A stretch of 64,000 nucleotides of DNA from an uncultured Corynebacterium sp. (GCA_943914465.1 CALUCD010000001.1:309185-373184), one strand, 5' to 3'. Positions 1-8,922 are shown, counted from the stretch's first letter. Notes: generated from the sequence alone by a model not told the origin. Numbers and translations are program-made.

Positions 1-66
1 CGCAAGTTCGGCGTTGCTCATGCGTTCGAGCTCTTGATCCGTGAACTTATTTTGCACATCACTCAT
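1..66 (-). CDS. qcrA: Ubiquinol-menaquinol cytochrome c reductase iron-sulfur subunit, N-terminus only
   Basis: Partial gene: only the first 22 codons are in the window, starting at an ATG whose complement lies at 64-66. Its start overlaps the stop of qcrC in an ATGA arrangement, the usual sign of translational coupling. The visible N-terminus is short, hydrophilic and acidic. The identification rests on position: in Corynebacterium the Rieske protein gene qcrA follows ctaE-qcrC directly. No Rieske cluster motif is visible here, so this is inferred from gene order. Confidence 0.7.
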   Translation of the reverse strand, partial: MSDVQNKFTDQELERMSNAELA

Positions 67-911
67 GAGCGGGATCCAATCCAAATAGCAGCTGCAGCGA
101 CGAGGGTGACGCCAATCATCCACATGGCCATGCCTTCAGACACCGGGCCAAGGCCGCCGAGGCCCCAGCCACCTGGACTTGGTGTCTCCTTCGACGACTT
201 GATGAACGCAATGATGTCGCGCTTCTCATCGGCGCTGAGCTGGCGGTCCGAGAACTTCGGCATATTCTGCGGGCCGGTGAGCATGGCTTGATAAATCTCC
301 TGCTCATTCGCTGCATCAAGCTCAGGCGCATACTTTCCGGAAGAAAGGGCGCCACCGCGACCGGTGAAGCTGTGGCATGAGGCGCAGTTCAAACGGAACA
401 GCTCGCCGCCGCGGGCGACATCAGCAGCTTGGATCTGGCCGTTGAAATCCTTCCCGCGCAACTCTTCCATCGCCAGCGTGCCGTCATCGTTATACACCAG
501 CTCCGGCCCGCCGCCATTCGCGGCGACATACGCTGCCAACGCAAGCGCTTGCGACTCCGTATACCGGGGCCGCTTGCGCTCCGCCTGGGCATCGTTTGAC
601 ATCATCGGCATGCGCCCTGAATTGACCTGGAAGTAGACCGCACCTTCCCCGGTACCGATGAGAGACGGGCCGTGATCCTCTACCCCCTCTAGGTTCGCAC
701 CATGGCAGGTAATGCACGCAAATTCGTAGAGGTCTTTGCCCTCCTGGATCATTGCCTGCTCTTCGCGCTGCGCAGTTGCGACCTGAGCGTTAGGTACAAG
801 CGCGGAGGCAAGGAAGCCAGCCCCCGTGAGGCCCAGCCCCAGGGCAGCAGCTCCGGCGACCGTCCGCCGCGCCTTACGGCCACTGCGTGTCTTCTTAGAC
901 GAGTTTTCCAT
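63..911 (-). CDS. qcrC: Diheme cytochrome c subunit of the bc1 complex
   Basis: 282 residues. QcrC passes electrons from the bc1 complex directly to the aa3 oxidase in actinobacteria, which lack a soluble cytochrome c. Two CxxCH heme-binding motifs are visible (CITCH at residues 66-70, CASCH at 176-180), each followed by a candidate methionine ligand region, so it is a tandem diheme protein. A basic N-terminus and hydrophobic stretch (about 16-40) form a signal anchor, and a hydrophobic helix at about 258-278 is the C-terminal membrane anchor. It follows ctaE by 48 bp and overlaps qcrA by 4 bp, so ctaE-qcrCA is very likely one operon. Length and architecture match the corynebacterial family. 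Confidence 0.96.
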   Translation of the reverse strand: MENSSKKTRSGRKARRTVAGAAALGLGLTGAGFLASALVPNAQVATAQREEQAMIQEGKDLYEFACITCHGANLEGVEDHGPSLIGTGEGAVYFQVNSGRMPMMSNDAQAERKRPRYTESQALALAAYVAANGGGPELVYNDDGTLAMEELRGKDFNGQIQAADVARGGELFRLNCASCHSFTGRGGALSSGKYAPELDAANEQEIYQAMLTGPQNMPKFSDRQLSADEKRDIIAFIKSSKETPSPGGWGLGGLGPVSEGMAMWMIGVTLVAAAAIWIGSRS

Positions 912-959
912 CTTGTTCCCTTATGCCAACTTTGAAAGTTACGTCTGACCAGGCCGTCC

Positions 960-1580
960 TTATTGGACGATGTAGAGCGTGATGAACACGCCGACCCAGA
1001 TCACGTCTACGAAGTGCCAATAATACGAGGTGGCCATAGCGGCAGTTGCCTGTGCAGGCGTGAACTTCGACTTCGCCACGCGCAACATTACGACGATGAA
1101 GGCGATGATGCCGGCCGTGACGTGAGCCATGTGGAAGCCCGTGATGATGTAGAACACGGAGCCGTACACGCTGGACTGGATGGTCACTCCCGCGTGGATC
1201 ATCTCAGCCCACTCGAAGGCGACGAGCCCAAGGAAGATCACACCGAGGGCGATGGTCACGCCGAACCACTTGCGGAGCCCGAACACGTCGCCTCGCTCAG
1301 CCGCGAAAACGCCCAACTGGGAGGTGACTGACGATGTCACCAGGACGACAGTGATGATCAAGCCGAACATCACGTTGAGATGAGCCGTCTGGTTATCCCA
1401 GTCGCCGGCAGCGAGCCCGTTCGCGCGCGATGTGAAGTACATCGCGAACAAGCCGGCAAAGAACATCAACTCTTGGGCGAGGAACGCGATGGTGCCGACG
1501 CTGACGATGTTCGGTCGATTCAGCGCAGACACCCGATCTTGCGGCGTCGCCATAGCCTGGTTAGAAATTGCGGTCGTCAC
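960..1580 (-). CDS. ctaE: Cytochrome aa3 oxidase subunit III
   Basis: 206 residues using the GTG start whose complement is at 1578-1580. A GAAAGGGG Shine-Dalgarno-like stretch lies about 12 nt upstream. A longer reading frame reaches 1664, but the shorter start leaves the typical family N-terminus of a few polar residues followed by ALNRPNIVSVGT. Several long hydrophobic helices follow, with the conserved subunit III pattern (FEWAEMIH, GFHMAHV, YYWHFVDVIWV near the C-terminus). The protein is part of the terminal aa3-type menaquinol-cytochrome c oxidase supercomplex in the plasma membrane. It is the first gene of ctaE-qcrC-qcrA. Confidence 0.95.
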   Translation of the reverse strand: MTTAISNQAMATPQDRVSALNRPNIVSVGTIAFLAQELMFFAGLFAMYFTSRANGLAAGDWDNQTAHLNVMFGLIITVVLVTSSVTSQLGVFAAERGDVFGLRKWFGVTIALGVIFLGLVAFEWAEMIHAGVTIQSSVYGSVFYIITGFHMAHVTAGIIAFIVVMLRVAKSKFTPAQATAAMATSYYWHFVDVIWVGVFITLYIVQ

Positions 1581-2020
1581 GCATGCGATTATCCCCTTTC
1601 GGGTACATAAAGTCACCTCGATTACCCCCGACAGCGTTTTCACAGTAAGGCTGCAACCTGCCATTTTTTTGCAATCAATGTGCTAAGGGGCCTGAAACGC
1701 AGAGTTTACGGGGGCACCGCGGGGCTTCGTCGACACCCGATCGACGCAGGTCACAATCGGGGTTTTCCCCTGTCGTCGATACCGTCTTTTGGCGTCGGAT
1801 GAAGACGTCCCACGCTTTTCGATCCGGACGGTGTGTTCGGACCCCTGGATAGTGCGACAGATCACACTCAGATGTCACAGATAGGCGCTCCTCCCCAACT
1901 TTTGGTTGACCCCCTCCCCAAGCAGATGGCCGCACTCGGTCAGACACCGATTGAATAGAGAAATCCCCTTGCGGATCAGTCAGATCCGCAAGGGGTAGTC
2001 GAAATTATCGCGAGATCACA
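1581..2020. other. Gene-free region between ctaE and ctaF
   Basis: About 440 bp with no credible coding frame. It must hold the promoter of the minus-strand ctaE-qcr operon and it contains the ctaC-ctaF terminator at 1965-1995. The short frames on the minus strand (1675-1947) show no family resemblance and no ribosome binding site. Confidence 0.6.
1965..1995 (-). terminator. Hairpin terminator of ctaC-ctaF
   Basis: A perfect 13-bp inverted repeat (1965-1977 and 1983-1995) with a 5-nt loop. Read on the minus strand it starts about 25 nt after the ctaF stop and is followed by ATTTCTCT, a weak T-rich run. Position and symmetry fit an intrinsic terminator. Confidence 0.85.
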
Positions 2021-2452
2021 TTAGTGCTTTTCGCGTGGAATACCGTACTGCAGGTTCAGTTGAGTCGTTGTCCAGATCAGGAACACCGCACCGAACGCCA
2101 CCAGCCAAAGCTGGTAGAAGGCAATACCCAACCCGAGAAAGAAGACGCCAGCGGCCATCGCGAATGGCCAGATCGAGTGGGGGGAGAAGAATCCGAGTAC
2201 TCCAGCCCCGTCTTCAATCTCCGCTTCTTCCCAGTCCTCTGGAACGATGTCCATGCGCCGTTCGGTGAAGTCGAGGTAAACACCAAGCATGAACGACATC
2301 GCCGTTGCGAGGACAAGACCCACAGCCCCGATCCATTCAAGACCGAACAGCCATGCGTCCTCACCGACCCAGCTGGTGGCGATGATGTAGAACACGGCCA
2401 TCATGGCGAGGAACGTGCCGATTGCATAAAAGACTCTTGCACCGGTTCCCAT
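2021..2452 (-). CDS. ctaF: Cytochrome c oxidase polypeptide IV, actinobacterial type
   Basis: 143 residues with four hydrophobic helices, arranged as two pairs separated by a polar acidic stretch (about residues 68-84). This is the layout of the actinobacterial subunit IV that completes the four-subunit aa3 oxidase. It lies 17 bp downstream of ctaC on the same strand and is preceded by an AGAGAGAGCAGA purine stretch that serves as a ribosome binding site. A strong hairpin follows its stop, so ctaC-ctaF is a two-gene operon separate from ctaE-qcr, as in C. glutamicum. Confidence 0.93.
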   Translation of the reverse strand: MGTGARVFYAIGTFLAMMAVFYIIATSWVGEDAWLFGLEWIGAVGLVLATAMSFMLGVYLDFTERRMDIVPEDWEEAEIEDGAGVLGFFSPHSIWPFAMAAGVFFLGLGIAFYQLWLVAFGAVFLIWTTTQLNLQYGIPREKH

Positions 2453-2469
2453 GGTTCTGCTCTCTCTTT

Positions 2470-3564
2470 CTAAACGTTCGCGTTCGGGTCGGTGACGTTC
2501 TGACCATCACGGCTGCCCGCGCGGTCAGTAACAAACGGGCGGGTGGATGTCGCGTACGGCTCTTCTCCGATCGATTGCAGTGCTGCCGAGTTCGGGGCAT
2601 CCGGGTTGGCGATGCGGAAGTCAACGTACTCGCTGAACTGCTCAGGTGTGACAGCGCGAACTTCGAAGTTCATCATCGCGTGGTAGGTACCGCACATCTC
2701 AGCGCACCGGCCGACGAATGCTCCGGGGGTTTCGATGCGTTCAATTTGGAAGGAGCGCTGCTGCTGGTTCGTCTCCGGGTGCGCATAGGCGTCACGCTTG
2801 AACAAGAACTCGGGAACCCAGAACGCATGGTTCACATCACCAGAGGCAAGCCTGAACTCGATCGCGGTGTCAGTCGGCAGCACGAGCACCGGAATCTCCT
2901 CCGCAGTACCAACGGTTTCAATCTCGTTGAAATTTAGGTACGACAGGTCGCCTTCAGAGCTGCCGTGGATCGGGTTGGCGTTGCGCATCCCCTCCGGATC
3001 ATGCTTCGTCTCATCCACCAGCGCCTGGCGCTCGACATCGGTGCCGTCGTAGAGCTGACCGTCCGGGGTGAATTCGCCGCCGATCTCGGCGTAGCCGAAT
3101 TTCCAGTTCCACTGGAATGCTGTCACGTCCACTGTGACTTGCGGGTCTTTGTTCAAAGCGGTGGTGCGTGTCTGTGCTTGAACCGTGAAGAAGAACAAGA
3201 TCATCACGATGACAATCGGAACGATCGTCAGTGCGAGTTCGAGCGGCACGTTGTATTGCAGCTGCTTCGGGAATTCTGCTGCCCCTTGCTTACTGCGACG
3301 CTTGTTGCCCCACGCAAAGATCGCGGTGAGGAACAAACCCCACATAATGATGCCGATGATCCACGCAGCGACCCATGTCCACACCCAGAAGTTGTACGTC
3401 TGGGCACCTTCTGGGGTCACCGGATCCGGCCAGCCCATGTCTAGCACCCGGGCGAGACCCTCGGGCGGCGCAACCTCACACCCAGCCAGCGCCAGACCGC
3501 CAAAGAGCATGGCACCCGCGACGCTAGCCTTTTTGGCGAATCCGCGGCTCATTTGCTTTTCCAC
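2470..3564 (-). CDS. ctaC: Cytochrome aa3 oxidase subunit II, CuA lipoprotein
   Basis: 364 residues from a GTG (complement 3562-3564) preceded by AGGAAGG at a 7-nt spacing; a longer frame to 3660 lacks such a site. The N-terminus is a lipoprotein signal with lipobox LAGC (Cys29). Two transmembrane helices follow (about residues 60-88 and 108-128), then the periplasmic cupredoxin domain. CuA ligands are visible: His246 (DVNHAF), Cys287, Cys291, His295 and Met298 in CAEMCGTYHAMM. It accepts electrons from QcrC and passes them to subunit I. An insertion between the copper-domain strands (about 165-215) is typical of actinobacteria. Confidence 0.96.
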   Translation of the reverse strand: MEKQMSRGFAKKASVAGAMLFGGLALAGCEVAPPEGLARVLDMGWPDPVTPEGAQTYNFWVWTWVAAWIIGIIMWGLFLTAIFAWGNKRRSKQGAAEFPKQLQYNVPLELALTIVPIVIVMILFFFTVQAQTRTTALNKDPQVTVDVTAFQWNWKFGYAEIGGEFTPDGQLYDGTDVERQALVDETKHDPEGMRNANPIHGSSEGDLSYLNFNEIETVGTAEEIPVLVLPTDTAIEFRLASGDVNHAFWVPEFLFKRDAYAHPETNQQQRSFQIERIETPGAFVGRCAEMCGTYHAMMNFEVRAVTPEQFSEYVDFRIANPDAPNSAALQSIGEEPYATSTRPFVTDRAGSRDGQNVTDPNANV

Positions 3565-4045
3565 GTGTGTTGCCTTCCTGTCCACACTCACCAACACGAA
3601 CGCCGATTCCTCATTCGGAGGCGTTCCCACGAGCATTCCTACTGAGACAGAATAGTTCATCCCGATACCTCCGTTGGAAATCCAATCCAGGTCGAGATCC
3701 GTGAAACCTCAAACGAGCGCACAATCCCGATTTCGCGGCTCTAACCGGCCGTAGTGCTGGAAGAAAGCTCCCAGTTCGGCTGCGGGCTGCGGCCCACCGT
3801 GCTAGCCTGCACAAATCTTCCACCGAAAGTTGGCCCCCTTTCGGGGCACGGCAAAAGGATGAAGCCGGACACTGCCCCAAATTTGGTGCACGCGTAAACG
3901 ACTTAAGTGCCGATGCGCCAGTGCAGCGGGTGCGGGGTCTCTATTGTTAAGGGAAGCATCGCGTCGGCGTACACGTCGTCGGCGTGCTGAAGTTTGATCG
4001 CAGTCTGATCGCCAGATTCAATACGAGAGGTATTTACGATTCACG
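3565..4045. other. Divergent promoter region between ctaC and ltsA
   Basis: About 480 bp without a credible gene. It must carry the promoters for ctaC-ctaF (minus) and ltsA (plus). A TATTGT at 3942-3947 is a possible -10 box for ltsA with a leader near 100 nt, but no convincing -35 is visible. I see no tRNA, riboswitch or long repeat in it. Confidence 0.5.
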
Positions 4046-5968
4046 ATGTGTGGCCTTGTTGCAATGCTGTCCGCCGATGGCAGCGCCGCGAACTACGTTG
4101 GTGCGGTCGAACGAGCTCTGACCTGCATGTATCACCGCGGGCCGGACGCGGCTGGGACGTGGAACGACGATGATGCGGTGTTTGGGTTCAACCGGCTCGC
4201 AATCATCGACCTGGAGCATTCCCACCAGCCGCTGCGCTGGGGCCCTGCGGACAACCCGTCTCGCTACGCGTTGACATTTAACGGCGAGATCTACAACTAC
4301 GTCGAGCTGCGCGAAGAGCTCAAAGCCGCCGGCTACACCTTCAACACCGAGGGCGACGGTGAACCGATCGTGGTGGGCTATCACCATTGGGGCAAAGACG
4401 TTGTTGAGCACCTTCGCGGAATGTTCGGGTTCGTCATTTGGGATACGGAGACCAAGACGATGTTCGCCGCCCGTGATCAGTTCGGGATTAAGCCGCTGTA
4501 CTACGCAACCACCCCGGCAGGCACTGTGTTCGCGTCTGAGAAGAAGTCGATTCTGGAGATGGCAAGCGAGCTGAGCCTCGGGCTTGAGCTCGACCGACGC
4601 GCCATCGTCCACTACGTCGATCTGCAGTACGTCCCAGAGCCGGAGAGCCTGCATGAGCAGATCCGACGCGTCGAATCCGGCTGCACGGTCACCATTCGTC
4701 CAGGTGAGGAGGTCCGTGCGGAGCGCTACTTCAAACCGACCTTCGAGCCGAAGCCTGTGTCCAAAGGCAAGGAGCAGGAGCTCTATGACCGGATCGCTCG
4801 GGTCCTGGAGGACAGCGTCGAAAAGCATATGCGTGCGGACGTCACAGTTGGCTCATTCCTGTCTGGCGGGATCGACTCCACCGCCATTGCGACGCTTGCA
4901 AAACGCCACAATCCGAACCTGTTGACGTTTACCACCGGCTTTGAACGCGAAGGTTACTCGGAAGTTGATGTCGCAGCTGAGTCGGCGGAAGCAATTGGTG
5001 TGGAGCACATCGTCAAAATCGTCTCCCCCGAGGAATACGCGGACGCGATTCCAAAAATCATGTGGTACCTCGACGACCCTGTTGCTGACCCTTCTCTCGT
5101 GCCGCTGTTCTTCGTGGCACAGGAGGCACGCAAACACGTCAAGGTAGTGCTCTCCGGCGAAGGCGCCGACGAGCTCTTCGGCGGCTACACCATCTATAAG
5201 GAGCCACTCTCGCTCGCACCGTTTGAGAAGCTGCCGAGCCCATTGACCAAGGGGCTCAACCGGTTAAGCCAGGTCCTGCCCGACGGGGTTAAGGGCAAGA
5301 GTCTTCTCGAGCGCGGCACAACCCCAATGGAGGACCGCTACTACGGCAACGCCCGCTCGTTCAACTTCACCCAGCTGAACCGTGTTCTTCCCTGGGCGAA
5401 GAGGGAGTGGGACCACCGCGAGGTCACGGCGCCGATCTACGCGGCATCGACGGCGATGGAACCGGTTGCGCGCATGCAAAACCTCGACCTCTTCACGTGG
5501 ATGCGCGGTGACATTCTGGTGAAAGCCGACAAGATGAACATGGCGAACTCGTTGGAGCTGCGCGTGCCGTTTTTGGACAAGGAGGTCTTTGAGGTCGCCC
5601 AGTCCATCCCGACCAGCCAGAAGATCGCCGAAGGCACGACGAAATACGCGCTGCGAAAGGCAATGGAGGGCATCGTCCCGGCGCACGTGCTGCACCGCAA
5701 GAAGCTCGGCTTCCCAGTGCCGATGCGTCACTGGCTCGCCGGCGATGAGCTCTACGGCTGGGCGCAGGACACGATTGAGGCCTCACTCACGGACGACATC
5801 TTCAATAAACGTGAAGTCCTCGAGATGTTGAAGGAGCACCGCGATGGGGTTTCTGACCACTCACGCCGCCTGTGGACAGTATTGGCGTTCATGATCTGGC
5901 ACGGCATTTTCGTCGAAGGACGGATCGACCCCCAGATCGAGCACAAGGACTACCCCGTCAAGCTCTAG
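4046..5968 (+). CDS. ltsA: Glutamine amidotransferase of the asparagine synthase family (LtsA)
   Basis: 640 residues. The N-terminal class II glutaminase domain starts with the catalytic Cys2 (MCGLVAML) and carries GEIYNY (80-85). The C-terminal synthetase domain has the ATP-pyrophosphatase loop SGGIDS at 273-278. By family it would transfer glutamine-derived ammonia to a carboxyl group activated by ATP. In C. glutamicum the orthologue next to ctaC is LtsA, which amidates the meso-diaminopimelate residue of peptidoglycan and is needed for lysozyme resistance; the same neighbourhood here makes that role more likely than free asparagine synthesis. The ATG at 4046 is fixed by the need for Cys at position 2. 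Confidence 0.93.
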   Translation: MCGLVAMLSADGSAANYVGAVERALTCMYHRGPDAAGTWNDDDAVFGFNRLAIIDLEHSHQPLRWGPADNPSRYALTFNGEIYNYVELREELKAAGYTFNTEGDGEPIVVGYHHWGKDVVEHLRGMFGFVIWDTETKTMFAARDQFGIKPLYYATTPAGTVFASEKKSILEMASELSLGLELDRRAIVHYVDLQYVPEPESLHEQIRRVESGCTVTIRPGEEVRAERYFKPTFEPKPVSKGKEQELYDRIARVLEDSVEKHMRADVTVGSFLSGGIDSTAIATLAKRHNPNLLTFTTGFEREGYSEVDVAAESAEAIGVEHIVKIVSPEEYADAIPKIMWYLDDPVADPSLVPLFFVAQEARKHVKVVLSGEGADELFGGYTIYKEPLSLAPFEKLPSPLTKGLNRLSQVLPDGVKGKSLLERGTTPMEDRYYGNARSFNFTQLNRVLPWAKREWDHREVTAPIYAASTAMEPVARMQNLDLFTWMRGDILVKADKMNMANSLELRVPFLDKEVFEVAQSIPTSQKIAEGTTKYALRKAMEGIVPAHVLHRKKLGFPVPMRHWLAGDELYGWAQDTIEASLTDDIFNKREVLEMLKEHRDGVSDHSRRLWTVLAFMIWHGIFVEGRIDPQIEHKDYPVKL

Positions 5969-5990
5969 GCTGAGCTCAGATTCTCAACAA

Positions 5991-6638
5991 ATGAAGGGGG
6001 CCTCTCGCAAAGCGCTTGCGCGGCGGCATAACGCGCTGCTGAGCACGGTGGCAGTCTGCGCCACCGTGCTCATTTCAACTGCGACTGATCTGTGGCAGGC
6101 GCCGGCCTATGGGTGGGGGTTCGCCGCTGCGGTGTACCTGATTGCGGTGTGGGGGCGGATTTCGCGCCTTGACGCGGCAGGTACTGCCGCGCTGGCGAGT
6201 TCTGAGGAGCCTTCGAAACTCTCCCGGGTGCTGCTCGTCAATTTGTCGACGCTTATCGCGTTCGTGTCGGTCGGCATGCTGATGGTGGACGCGGCGGGGG
6301 CGCGAGGCCTTGAGGCTTGGGGCACCGCGATGTCAGCAATCGGAGTGGTTGTTGCCAGCTGGATGCTGATTACAACAGTGTTCATCCTGCGATATGCGGA
6401 CTTGTACTATGCCCACCCGCCGGTCGGAGGCATGGATTTCAACCAAGACGAGGATCCAACATACTGGGACTTCGCCTACGCAGGGTTCTCCCTAGCGATG
6501 ACCTACCAAATTTCAGACACCGCTATCACCCAGCCAGCGATGCGGCGAGCTGCACTCGCCCACAGTCTTTACTCGTTCATCTTCGGCATCGCGATCACCG
6601 CCACGAGCATCAACCTCGTGATGTCGCTGGGGAGTTAG
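5991..6638 (+). CDS. DUF1345-family membrane protein
   Basis: 215 residues. It has about five hydrophobic helices, a basic N-terminus and the DUF1345 signature region DEDPTYWDFAYAGFSLAM (about 151-168), followed by a helix that opens YQISDTAI. The family is widespread in bacteria and its function is not established. It lies 22 bp after ltsA on the same strand and may be cotranscribed with it. It converges on the Fe-S carrier gene on the other strand. The assignment to the family is from the motif; nothing in the sequence shows a substrate. Confidence 0.8.
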   Translation: MKGASRKALARRHNALLSTVAVCATVLISTATDLWQAPAYGWGFAAAVYLIAVWGRISRLDAAGTAALASSEEPSKLSRVLLVNLSTLIAFVSVGMLMVDAAGARGLEAWGTAMSAIGVVVASWMLITTVFILRYADLYYAHPPVGGMDFNQDEDPTYWDFAYAGFSLAMTYQISDTAITQPAMRRAALAHSLYSFIFGIAITATSINLVMSLGS

Positions 6639-6694
6639 ACATCTCACCAGCGATCGCGGCCGGCCCGGGCATATTCTTAACTGAACGGGTCTTC

Positions 6695-7039
6695 TTAGTT
6701 GAACGAGTCGCCGCAGGCGCAGGCACTGCCCGCGTTGGGGTTATCGATAGTGAAGCCTTGCTGCTCGATCGTGTCTGCGAAATCAATGGTTGCACCGGCG
6801 AGGTACGGCACGCTCATCTTGTCCACCACGAGGCGTACGCCGCCAACCTCGTCAGCCTTATCGCCGTCGAGTTCACGATCATCGAAGTAGAGCTGGTAGC
6901 GCAGGCCGGCACAGCCTCCGGGCTGGACAGCAATACGCAGTGAAAGGTCGTCGCGGCCTTCCTGGTCCAGCAGCGCCTTCGCTTTGGCAGCTGCAGCATC
7001 GGTGAGGTTCACACCAGTTGCGGACGTCGGTGCAGACAT
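6695..7039 (-). CDS. erpA: A-type iron-sulfur cluster carrier (IscA/ErpA/HesB family)
   Basis: 114 residues from the ATG with complement at 7037-7039, preceded by AAGGAGAAC. Three conserved cysteines of A-type carriers are present: Cys43 in GGCAGLRY and Cys107/Cys109 in the C-terminal SACACGDSF. Such proteins accept assembled [2Fe-2S] or [4Fe-4S] clusters and hand them to apo-enzymes. A HesB-like gene occupies the same place next to ltsA in C. glutamicum. Possible clients nearby are LipA (4Fe-4S) and the Rieske protein; this link is inference. Confidence 0.93.
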   Translation of the reverse strand: MSAPTSATGVNLTDAAAAKAKALLDQEGRDDLSLRIAVQPGGCAGLRYQLYFDDRELDGDKADEVGGVRLVVDKMSVPYLAGATIDFADTIEQQGFTIDNPNAGSACACGDSFN

Positions 7040-7175
7040 AAGGTTCTCCTTCGTTGGTTCGGGAGGGTGGCCCCAGGGTACTTGAACTACGCAATTCAAC
7101 GTCAGCCGTTCCAGCTCTATTCCGGCCGACTGTCCGCCACCTCCGGCCCCCTACTGCCCCGGGGGCGGCGCCTTG

Positions 7176-7191
7176 TAGCCTAGAGGACGTG
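7176..7191 (+). promoter_or_regulatory. -10 box of a leaderless-type start
   Basis: TAGCCT at 7176-7181, then 7 nt, then the GTG at 7189. A transcription start 6-8 nt after a -10 box would fall on the start codon, giving a leaderless mRNA. The AGAGGAC between them could alternatively act as a ribosome binding site. Confidence 0.5.
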
Positions 7192-7911
7192 AAACTTCCC
7201 TGGCAGAAACCCGCACCAACCGGTGGCTCAACGAAGATCGAGCAGCCCGAATCCGCCGGCGAAGACGCTGCTCAAAGCACACAGGTCAGCGCTGAGCAGG
7301 CGCCGAAGCACCCGAAGGGGTACACCCCGCCAAAAGGGCGGCCCACGCCGAAACGCGTCGACCAGGAGATTAAACGCGGCGTGGTGCGCGACCCGAATGC
7401 ACTCAGTCCTGCGCAGCTCAAGCAGCGCAACAAGGACCTGAAGAAGACGATGAGCAAAGACGAGTGGAAGGCGCATAAGAAGCAGCAGCGCGAAGACAAC
7501 CGTGCAGCCTCCCGCGAACTGCAGGCAAAGATTGATGCTGGCGATGAGCGCTATCTGATGGAGCGCGATAAGGGTGAAGTGCGCCGCTACGTACGTGACT
7601 GGGTTGATGCGCGCCGGTTCTTTAACAACTACGTCATGCCGCTCGCGTTGGTCCTGCTGGTCATCTCGCTGTTGGGCACCTGGTTGCCGCGTCTTGCCTC
7701 CGCACTGTCGGTCGTCACTTTGATCTTTATGTTCGCGATTTTCATTGAGGCGTTCATCATCGGCAAACGCGCCAATGACGCGGTTCGCACCAAATTCCCC
7801 GACACCACAGAGACGGGTTTCGGTCTCGGCATGTACGCATTCTCGCGTGCTACGCAGCCCCGGAGCTGGCGCTCACCGAAACCACAAGTCGCGCTTGGTT
7901 CGAAGGTATAG
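7189..7911 (+). CDS. DUF3043-family membrane protein
   Basis: 240 residues from the GTG at 7189. The first 130 residues are very hydrophilic and charged, with many Lys, Arg and Gln and a probable coiled or extended region (PKGRPTPKR, KAHKKQQREDNR). Two closely spaced hydrophobic helices follow (about 147-193), then a short polar tail. This layout is that of DUF3043, an actinobacterial family without known function. A frame extending upstream to 7054 is not credible because it reads through the promoter region. It lies 9 bp before cobT, so the two are probably cotranscribed. In C. glutamicum a homologous membrane protein gene also lies beside the cob genes. Confidence 0.8.
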   Translation: MKLPWQKPAPTGGSTKIEQPESAGEDAAQSTQVSAEQAPKHPKGYTPPKGRPTPKRVDQEIKRGVVRDPNALSPAQLKQRNKDLKKTMSKDEWKAHKKQQREDNRAASRELQAKIDAGDERYLMERDKGEVRRYVRDWVDARRFFNNYVMPLALVLLVISLLGTWLPRLASALSVVTLIFMFAIFIEAFIIGKRANDAVRTKFPDTTETGFGLGMYAFSRATQPRSWRSPKPQVALGSKV

Positions 7912-7920
7912 GAAACGTCC

Positions 7921-8922
7921 GTGTCAGAGATATCGTCGGTGTCGTTTCCCCCGGTGGACTCCCCGAGCGAGTCGCGGTCTCAGGCAGTACTTGAGGCGTT
8001 GAACTCCACCGTCGCGGGCCGCGCGCTTGGGCGCCTCGGGCCTGTGGGTGCTTGGGTCGCGGCCGTGCAGGGCAGCGACGCGCCGCAGCCGTTTAGCAGG
8101 GCTAGGGCGGTCGTCATTGCTGGCAGCCACGGCATCGCCAGCCGCGGGATTTCGGCCTGGAGCGCGGACGCCGCCCACACGCAGGCTGCTGAACTTGCCG
8201 CAGGGGGTGGTGCGGCGAACGCTGCTGCACGGCTGGCTGGTGCGAGCGTTCGGCTTGTTGACGGCTTCTTGCCTACCCCTACCCAGCCCATCGACACTAC
8301 AGCCGCGATGAGCGCTGAGGAATTCTCGCGTGCATGTGAGCTCGGCGTTGCGGTCGCCGACCAAGAGATTGACGCTGGCACAGATTTGATCGTGCCTGGA
8401 GATCTCGGAGTGGGCAACACTACCGTCGCCGCCGCCGTATTTGGCACGCTTACCCGCACCGAGCCGGTCCAGGCCGTCGGCCGAGGCTCCGGTATCAGCG
8501 ATGACGTGTGGAAGATCAAAACCGCAATCGTGCGCGACGCAATGTTTCGCGTCCGCAGCTTCCGCGATGACATCCCCCGAGTGCTCACTGAGATCTCTGG
8601 ACCTGACTTTGCATGCTTGGTAGGGCTGATCGCGCAATCCGCGGCGCGGCGTACGCCGCTGCTTATTGACGGCGCGTATCCAGCCCTCGCGGCCTACGTC
8701 GCCGAGCGACTCGCCCCGGGGACAAAACGCTGGCTCATCGCTGGCCAACTCAGCCCGGAGCCTGCGCATCTGACGTGCGTGCAGGCACTTGGTCTGACCC
8801 CCGTGCTCGCCCTGGACATGACCGCAGGTCAAGCCGCAGGAGCCCTGGCTGCTCTGCCGACGATCAACCTTGCGGCGGAGCTTGTTGCTGATCTGTTTGG
8901 CCAGGCAGAGCCCACTTCATAA
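7921..8922 (+). CDS. cobT: Divergent CobT-family nicotinate-nucleotide dimethylbenzimidazole phosphoribosyltransferase
   Basis: 333 residues, GTG start. CobT normally makes alpha-ribazole phosphate for the lower ligand of cobalamin. The fold is recognisable: GDLGVGNTT at 160-168, GRGSGISDD, and a C-terminal ALGLTP..LALDM stretch. Several positions that are nearly invariant in textbook CobT differ: the N-terminal KPPGSLGRLE segment is replaced by VAGRALGRLG, AGDHG reads AGSHG (Ser69), and the catalytic Glu of the GEGTGA motif is Gln304 in AGQAAGAL. cobU and cobS, which flank cobT in C. glutamicum, are absent here. The enzyme may be degenerate or act on another base; the family call is firm, the activity is not. 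Confidence 0.8.
   Translation: MSEISSVSFPPVDSPSESRSQAVLEALNSTVAGRALGRLGPVGAWVAAVQGSDAPQPFSRARAVVIAGSHGIASRGISAWSADAAHTQAAELAAGGGAANAAARLAGASVRLVDGFLPTPTQPIDTTAAMSAEEFSRACELGVAVADQEIDAGTDLIVPGDLGVGNTTVAAAVFGTLTRTEPVQAVGRGSGISDDVWKIKTAIVRDAMFRVRSFRDDIPRVLTEISGPDFACLVGLIAQSAARRTPLLIDGAYPALAAYVAERLAPGTKRWLIAGQLSPEPAHLTCVQALGLTPVLALDMTAGQAAGALAALPTINLAAELVADLFGQAEPTS

Noticed and set aside
7912..7921. Cobalamin riboswitch in front of cobT
   Set aside because: Only 9 bp separate the DUF3043 gene from cobT, so no riboswitch fits; none of the B12-box sequence is visible upstream of 7189 either.
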